Of a stretch of 43,839 nt of DNA, positions 43,517 through 43,839 are shown one piece after another (positions within the stretch are counted from its first letter, which is position 1; every line of letters begins with the position of its first letter). Source of the DNA: an uncultured Bacteroidota bacterium (GTDB taxonomy: Bacteria; Bacteroidota; Bacteroidia; Bacteroidales; CG2-30-32-10). The position numbers and the translations under genes are program-made. The stretch lies in NCBI GenBank assembly GCA_903889915.1, contig CAISZK010000128.1, positions 1-43,839 on the forward strand, in the 5' to 3' direction. Below the pieces are notes generated by a model. That model searched no databases, was not told where the DNA came from, and worked only from the letters and a program-made list of their open reading frames with translations.

Positions 43517-43839
43517 AAAATTTGTTCAATTTTTAATTTAGAATAATTACTATTAAGCAAAATCTGTTAACCAAAACTTAATAACATGTTCACGGCTTTT
43601 TCATTCAAAGCGCAGTTAAACAATATAATTTTGTCGAACCAAAATTTATGAAAAATACGATGATGAGAAACACTATACTCTATACACCTTGTTTACCTGA
43701 ATTCCTTTCTTTAAGCACAGGAGAAACCAGTGGAAATAATATGCTTTATTTTCCGGTGTGTTTCGTGTTTTCATTTTTTTTATCCATTTTTTTATTTAGA
43801 AACTATCCAGATTAAATTTTTTAATTTCAATTTACATCA
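43517..43839. other. Right-edge region with a possible small membrane peptide
   Basis: No terminator hairpin is evident after the adhesin stop. An ATG frame at 43648-43815 (55 codons) would encode MKNTMMRNTILYTPCLPEF... ending in a hydrophobic helix (FPVCFVFSFFLSIFLF). Around CTATACACCTT (43680-43690) and GAATTCC it resembles the leader region of the adhesin gene at 39922. Coding status is doubtful. Confidence 0.3.

Overview
The window looks like a chromosomal segment of a Bacteroidota bacterium. The evidence is: two proteins with type IX secretion (T9SS, gliding/Por system) type A C-terminal sorting regions; TAnnTTTG-type promoter boxes; A/T-rich start-codon contexts without clear Shine-Dalgarno sequences; an ATP synthase operon without atpD/atpC whose a subunit has the long N-terminal extension seen in this phylum; and very AT-rich spacers. 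No rRNA, tRNA or CRISPR array was recognised by eye.

Layout. 1-5.9 kb: loosely packed accessory genes. These are a small Fn3-like protein, an orphan and probably dead hydrogenase/NuoB-type Fe-S subunit, a frameshifted lipoprotein, a secreted protein, a monohaem c-type protein and a ferritin. 5.9-12.5 kb: one secreted helical protein facing the ATP synthase operon (transcribed leftward, atpB-E-F-H-A-[four-helix-bundle gene]-G). The operon is interrupted between atpA and atpG by a 23S-rRNA-intervening-sequence-type four-helix-bundle gene lying between inverted repeats. 12.8-21.7 kb: a leftward three-gene operon for a beta-rich outer-membrane-like protein, a 1634-residue exported protein and an Fn3-repeat protein, probably one surface assembly of unknown function. 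22.1-23.4 kb: an IS5-type insertion sequence lying against the C-terminal stump of a T9SS cargo gene. 23.8-32.5 kb: a single 2912-residue cyclic beta-1,2-glucan synthase (GT84 plus glycoamylase-like plus GH94 modules). 32.5-39.6 kb: structured intergenic DNA, a second Fn3-like paralogue, a WYL regulator, an AT-rich leftward cluster (small membrane protein, uracil-DNA-glycosylase-like protein, AAA+ ATPase) that could be a defence or other accessory module, then two small genes. 40.1-43.5 kb: a large T9SS adhesin-like protein with autotransporter-type beta-strand repeats.

The most unusual signal is in the non-coding DNA. Four separate spacers (1143-1394, 33013-33390, 38202-38495, 38649-38774) hold tandem arrays with unrelated unit sequences but the same exact register, 21 bp or 42 bp. 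There is no insertion or deletion over 6 to 14 units despite heavy base substitution. Two of the arrays lie next to the two members of the Fn3-like family. Several other spacers hold a second class of element: imperfect palindromes built from iterated 8-12 bp words (for example TGACCAATGAC) that differ from place to place but are complementary between the two arms.

All functional calls are from reading the sequence and from memory of the families; no database search was run.
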